Of a stretch of DNA of 7,347 nucleotides, positions 4,838-7,347 are shown in pieces. Numbering within the stretch: the stretch's first letter is position 1; the number at the start of each line of letters is the position of its first letter. The translations under genes and the position numbers were made by a program. The notes under the pieces were generated by a model, which was given only the letters and a program-made list of their open reading frames with translations, was not told the DNA's origin and ran no database searches. This DNA is from an archaeon. Lineage in GTDB: Archaea; Asgardarchaeota; Heimdallarchaeia; Hodarchaeales; S146-22. Location: NCBI GenBank assembly GCA_024276395.1, contig JAJRXH010000504.1, positions 1 to 7,347 on the forward strand. The letters run 5' to 3'.

Positions 4838-6523
4838 TCATTTCCTTCGTTTAATGCTCTTAGTAACGGTTAGGCTTAGTGTGATTAGTACTAGGGCCAT
4901 GAAAGCTGGAACCATCTCAAAACCTGGGATGAATCCGCCACCAGCTTCCTCGGTCTTTGTTATGGATGAGTAGTGTAAGTTTTCAGATGGTTCAAGAACC
5001 ACTCCTGTGACCCCTTTCTGGTAGGCTACGAACTGCTTGATCATGGTGAACAAGGGGACGAGAGGTACATCCTCAGCCATGAGTTTCTGAGCATTGATGA
5101 TGGCTTGTTTTCTGGCAGCCGGATCAGGATTTGTAAGCATGGTATCGATGTATTGGTTCATCTGAGCCGAACTGTAATTCGTTCCAAGGGAGAAAGCCCC
5201 GCTACCGACGAAAGGATCAATGTAGTTACTTGGATCTGGATAATCAAACCACCATCCTAATAAGAAAGCACCCATCGTGCCAAGTTGATCTAAGTAAGTC
5301 GACCATTCTGCATTCTTCAGTGTTACATCGAAGTATCCAGTGGCCTCGAGTTGTTGTTCTAGTAATTGTGCCACTGATGCTTCAGTATCACCGTAGTGAG
5401 TAGGCGTGTACCATAAGTCGAGTTTATACTTGTTTGTTGTCGAATATCCAGCAGCGGTCATGTTACCTTCGACATGTGCTTGTACTGGTCCATCTTCATA
5501 GGCATCAATGTGAGAGCTGAAGATAGTCGGAACCATGCTGTACAACGGATCATTTAGGTTATTAAATACAGTTTGCACGATCTCTTTCCGATCAATGGCA
5601 GCTGCAATGGCTTGTCTCACGTTTTTGTTTGGATGTGCTTCAACATTGATGATCATGTATCTGATGCCAGCCGTATCTTTAGTAGCGTATTCTAACTCAG
5701 GATTGTTCATGATATCACTGATTTCATCTGGCCCGAATTGTCGGTGTGCCACATCAATTTCACCATTCTCTAAAGCAGTGAGCAAGGCAGACGCATCTGA
5801 ATAGAATTTTATAATGACCTTGTCATTCTTTGGTTTTTCACCAAAGTAATAGGGGTTCGGTTCTAAGATGAGTTCAGTATCCTTGGTCCATGAGGTAATC
5901 TTATAGGGTCCTAAACCTGCTGGGATGTGATCAGGATCACCTGAAATTTGGTTATTTGGAAGTGAATTTGGACTGATGGGCCAGGCAACAGTATAGGTTA
6001 ATCTCTGAAGGAAGGTTGCATCTGGCTTGTTGAGAACGAACCTGAAGGTGTAATCATCGATGACTTCAGTGTGGTTTACTACATCAGTGAGCAGGAAAGA
6101 TGGATCACCTCCAAGTGCCATGGCACGATCGATGTTCCACTTTAGGGCTGTGGCGTTAAATGGTGTACCGTCACTGAATTTTATTCCTTGCTTTAGTGTG
6201 AAGGTATAGTTTTTGGCATCGGAACTGACTTCATAAGATTCAACAATGGGACCTTTCACGGCATCTGTTGAGTCAATGGGCATTTCCATCAAGCCATGTG
6301 TTATCTGCACGATCGTGTTGGAAGAAAAGTAGTCATATGCATCTGCTGGGTCTAGGTTGCTTATGGAATCCGTGGTACCAATCACGATGATTGTTTCTTC
6401 AGCATTTTGAGCCACGGCTGGTCGAATGGCCGTTGTTGGTGTTATGGTTATGAGCAAGGCTGCGGTAGAAATGAAAAAAGCTAAGAGCAGAATGCTTGCA
6501 TTTATTTTTTTGGAGCGAATCAT
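4838..6523 (-). CDS. dppA: Extracellular solute-binding protein, family 5 (peptide/dipeptide type)
   Basis: This is the ligand-binding subunit of the importer, outside the cell. It has 561 residues from ATG 6523. An N-terminal signal peptide is clear: basic RSKK, a hydrophobic core at about 9-28, and a likely cut after AVA (38) or QNA (41), with no lipobox cysteine. The SBP_bac_5 core includes LKQGIKFSDGTPFNA (110-124) with WNIDRA after it, GLGPYKI, the RQAIAAAIDRKEIV segment and the late GWWFDYPDPSNYIDPF motif. The end is a sorting-type tail: PGF at 534-536, a hydrophobic helix at about 538-554, then KSIKRRK. That suggests archaeosortase processing and lipid anchoring, or a plain C-terminal anchor. 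Several N-X-S/T sequons could be glycosylated. The GTG at 6535 is part of the SD box AGGTGAT, so the ATG is preferred. The ligand is not determined: the family also binds nickel, opines and sugars. Confidence 0.93.
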   Translation of the reverse strand: MIRSKKINASILLLAFFISTAALLITITPTTAIRPAVAQNAEETIIVIGTTDSISNLDPADAYDYFSSNTIVQITHGLMEMPIDSTDAVKGPIVESYEVSSDAKNYTFTLKQGIKFSDGTPFNATALKWNIDRAMALGGDPSFLLTDVVNHTEVIDDYTFRFVLNKPDATFLQRLTYTVAWPISPNSLPNNQISGDPDHIPAGLGPYKITSWTKDTELILEPNPYYFGEKPKNDKVIIKFYSDASALLTALENGEIDVAHRQFGPDEISDIMNNPELEYATKDTAGIRYMIINVEAHPNKNVRQAIAAAIDRKEIVQTVFNNLNDPLYSMVPTIFSSHIDAYEDGPVQAHVEGNMTAAGYSTTNKYKLDLWYTPTHYGDTEASVAQLLEQQLEATGYFDVTLKNAEWSTYLDQLGTMGAFLLGWWFDYPDPSNYIDPFVGSGAFSLGTNYSSAQMNQYIDTMLTNPDPAARKQAIINAQKLMAEDVPLVPLFTMIKQFVAYQKGVTGVVLEPSENLHYSSITKTEEAGGGFIPGFEMVPAFMALVLITLSLTVTKSIKRRK

Positions 6524-6530
6524 TTTCAGT

Positions 6531-6537
6531 ATCACCT
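6531..6537 (-). promoter_or_regulatory. Ribosome binding site deciding the binding-protein start
   Basis: AGGTGAT, a 7-base match to the complement of the archaeal 16S 3' end, is followed by exactly 7 bases and ATG 6523. It contains the GTG that would otherwise be read as a start at 6535. Confidence 0.8.
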
Positions 6538-6552
6538 TTTTGGTCTTTAATT

Positions 6553-6640
6553 ATTGTCTTCATGACTCGTGCCATTTTTAGTGAGTTTTGTTTCTCGAGA
6601 TGCTTTTAGAACTGGAATCACGATGGCACGTGAAGACAAT
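6553..6640 (-). repeat. Large inverted repeat with central palindrome upstream of the binding-protein gene
   Basis: ATTGTCTTCA (6553-6562) pairs with TGAAGACAAT (6631-6640), and CGTGCCAT (6568-6575) pairs with ATGGCACG (6623-6630): 18 perfect pairs interrupted only by a 5-base bulge (6563-6567). The 47-base loop contains TCTCGAGA (6593-6600), whose centre is exactly the symmetry axis of the outer arms. In the binding-protein mRNA the 3' arm ends 15 bases before the SD box. Either an RNA hairpin in the leader or a paired DNA operator would fit. Confidence 0.65.
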
Positions 6641-6706
6641 CATTGTTGGTGTTATATCGACGACTTGGTCATTCCTCGGATGTGGAATTGATACATCAAG
6701 CCTCAT
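6578..6706 (-). CDS. Possible 42-residue leader ORF upstream of the binding-protein gene
   Basis: ATG 6706 opens 42 codons (starting MRLDVSIPHPRNDQ, ending SISRNKTH) to TAA at 6578, 54 bases before the binding-protein ATG. AGGGTGA stands 7 bases before the ATG, close to the layout of other genes here, and a TATA box lies about 26 bases upstream, so a leaderless transcript starting at this ATG is also possible. The peptide is polar with one cysteine; no family is recognised. Its codons 23-28 form the 5' arm of the large hairpin and its stop lies 2 bases before the 3' arm. It may be a regulatory leader peptide or a chance frame; an antisense 40-codon frame is also open here. Confidence 0.3.
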   Translation of the reverse strand: MRLDVSIPHPRNDQVVDITPTMIVFTCHRDSSSKSISRNKTH

Positions 6707-6727
6707 TAACACTTCACCCTAATAAAC

Positions 6728-6743
6728 ATTTATAATTCTTTCG
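6728..6743 (-). promoter_or_regulatory. BRE/TATA promoter candidate for the binding-protein operon
   Basis: On the minus strand CGAAAGAA is followed directly by TTATAAAT, a purine-rich BRE-like element and a good TATA box. Initiation about 26 bases from the TATA centre falls at about 6706, the ATG of the leader ORF, giving the binding-protein gene a leader of about 180 bases. A weaker alternative, CTAAAAATGG at 6572-6581, would give a short leader of about 29 bases. Confidence 0.45.
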
Positions 6744-6845
6744 GTTTCTTGGAATACCGTCTTTCAAAATTAAGGTGGACGTGTCCTCCGCAGTAACTAT
6801 TAGGATGTTGTGATAATGTGATTTTTTGATGCGTCATTCAAAAAA

Positions 6846-6855
6846 TTCTTAAGAA
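6846..6855. promoter_or_regulatory. Perfect palindrome TTCTTAAGAA upstream of the plus-strand ATPase
   Basis: A 10-base perfect palindrome 36 bases before the TATA-like box of the plus-strand gene. Such a position suits an activator or repressor site, but a 10-base AT-rich palindrome can arise by chance. Confidence 0.2.
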
Positions 6856-6890
6856 CAACGCTTTGAGAGTAAATTGGAATTAGGATATCT

Positions 6891-6898
6891 AAAATATT
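6891..6898 (+). promoter_or_regulatory. Possible TATA box of the plus-strand ATPase gene
   Basis: AAAATATT lies 38 bases before ATG 6937. Initiation about 25 bases downstream, near 6920, would give a leader of under 20 bases that still contains the GAGG of the SD box. There is no obvious BRE. Confidence 0.35.
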
Positions 6899-6936
6899 GC
6901 ATCCGAAATTTGTTTTGGAGAGAGGACGCATTGAGC

Positions 6937-7347
6937 ATGAGTCGAAAGAACACCAAAAAAAGCCAGATAGTCCTTTCAATAAGGAATTTAAAAGTTAATT
7001 TTTATACGTACGAAGGAGTGGTGAAAGCTTTAGATGGAATTACCTTTGATGTCTATGAAGGCGAGACCTTGGGTTTGGTTGGTGAAACTGGCTGTGGTAA
7101 GTCCGTCACGGTTCGGTCAATCCTTCGATTGATTGAGGAACCTGGAAAGATCGTGGAGGGAGAAATACTTTACCGAGGAAAAGATGTTCTGAAAATGGAA
7201 AGTGATGAATTGCTTAAGCTCCGGGGTGGAAAAATCTCTATGATCTTTCAGGATCCTATGACTTTTCTGAATCCCGTGCTCAAAGTAGGGTTGCAAGTCG
7301 CTGAAGTTGTTTATATGCACGGTTTGACTCCCAAAGAGCAAGAAAAC
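6937..7347 (+). CDS. OppD/DppD-like ABC transporter ATPase, 3' end outside the window
   Basis: The first 137 residues of a peptide-type ABC importer ATPase are present; the window ends inside the helical domain. Visible are IRNLKVNFYTYEGVVKALDG (16-35), the usual start of the OppD/DppD group, Walker A GETGCGKS (49-56), the LRGGKISMIFQDPMTFLNP block (95-113) with Q-loop Gln105, and the start of the following helix. The signature, Walker B and C-terminal oligo_HPY domain lie beyond the edge. GAGG stands 11 bases before ATG 6937, in the same register as the SD boxes of the other genes; a TTG two codons upstream (6931) is a weaker option. Its canonical FQDP Q-loop differs from the FQAS of the minus-strand DppD, so it probably serves a second, divergently transcribed importer instead of duplicating the first. 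Confidence 0.93.
   Translation, partial: MSRKNTKKSQIVLSIRNLKVNFYTYEGVVKALDGITFDVYEGETLGLVGETGCGKSVTVRSILRLIEEPGKIVEGEILYRGKDVLKMESDELLKLRGGKISMIFQDPMTFLNPVLKVGLQVAEVVYMHGLTPKEQEN

Larger units (their letters stand above)
6524..6936. other. Divergent regulatory spacer between the two transport loci
   Basis: These 413 bases separate the minus-strand binding-protein gene from the plus-strand ATPase gene. The half next to the binding protein holds the large inverted repeat, the possible leader ORF and a TATA box. The half next to the ATPase holds a perfect TTCTTAAGAA palindrome, a TATA-like box and an SD box. No RNA gene is recognised. Confidence 0.6.

Noticed and set aside
6524..6535. GTG 6535 as start of the binding-protein gene
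   Set aside because: The GTG is part of the SD box AGGTGAT, which is spaced exactly 7 bases from ATG 6523.
6600..6722. A 40-codon plus-strand ORF with a hydrophobic middle, antisense to the possible leader ORF
   Set aside because: No ribosome binding site precedes its ATG and no promoter is placed for it; it is probably the mirror of the minus-strand open frame.
6777..6786. GGACGTGTCC, possibly related to GGACAATTTGTCC at 4798
   Set aside because: Only the GGAC/GTCC ends agree and the spacers differ (2 versus 5 bases), so a common site is not supported.
7117..7341. A 74-codon minus-strand ORF at the window end
   Set aside because: It is antisense to the clear ABC ATPase coding frame and shows no family features.
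1..7347. CRISPR arrays, tRNA or rRNA genes, insertion sequences
   Set aside because: No regularly spaced repeats, cloverleaf-like sequences, transposase motifs or terminal inverted repeats of an IS were seen.

Overview
The window looks archaeal. The genes are preceded by Shine-Dalgarno boxes of the AGGTGAT type. The secreted binding protein has no lipobox cysteine; it carries a PGF-type C-terminal tail (PGF motif, hydrophobic helix, basic end) typical of archaeal surface proteins. TATA-like boxes and oligo-U tracts fit archaeal transcription signals. The lineage cannot be fixed from the sequence alone: an Asgard archaeon or a euryarchaeon would both fit.

Almost all of the window is one minus-strand transport locus of the peptide/nickel/opine ABC importer family (Dpp/Opp type). 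In transcription order it holds: a family-5 extracellular solute-binding protein (6523 down to 4838), a 329-base gap, a DppB-like permease (4508 to 3492), a 118-base gap, a DppC-like permease (3373 to 2417), a DppD-like ATPase (2460 to 1369) and a DppF-like ATPase (1409 to 153). The last three genes overlap by about 40 bases each. Together they form a complete importer: the anchored binding protein captures a peptide-like ligand, DppB and DppC form the channel, and DppD and DppF power it. A divergent plus-strand gene (6937 to beyond the window end) starts another OppD/DppD-type ATPase, probably the first gene of a second importer. The 413-base divergent spacer holds the regulatory signals.

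The most unusual protein feature is in the DppF-like ATPase. It has about 60 extra residues between the Q-loop and the ABC signature that read as a two-helix transmembrane hairpin, so this nominally cytoplasmic subunit may be membrane-embedded.

The most unusual DNA feature is upstream of the binding-protein gene. An 18-bp-paired inverted repeat (6553-6640) with a central palindrome on the same axis lies next to a possible 42-codon leader ORF (6706-6578). That ORF has its own Shine-Dalgarno-like box and a TATA box about 26 bp ahead of its ATG, so the arrangement resembles a leader-peptide/hairpin control region. The gap before dppB holds a U-rich termination-like tract, two related palindromes that share a half-site (one overlapping a TATA-like box), and another weak small ORF. 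All regulatory readings are inferences from sequence pattern only.
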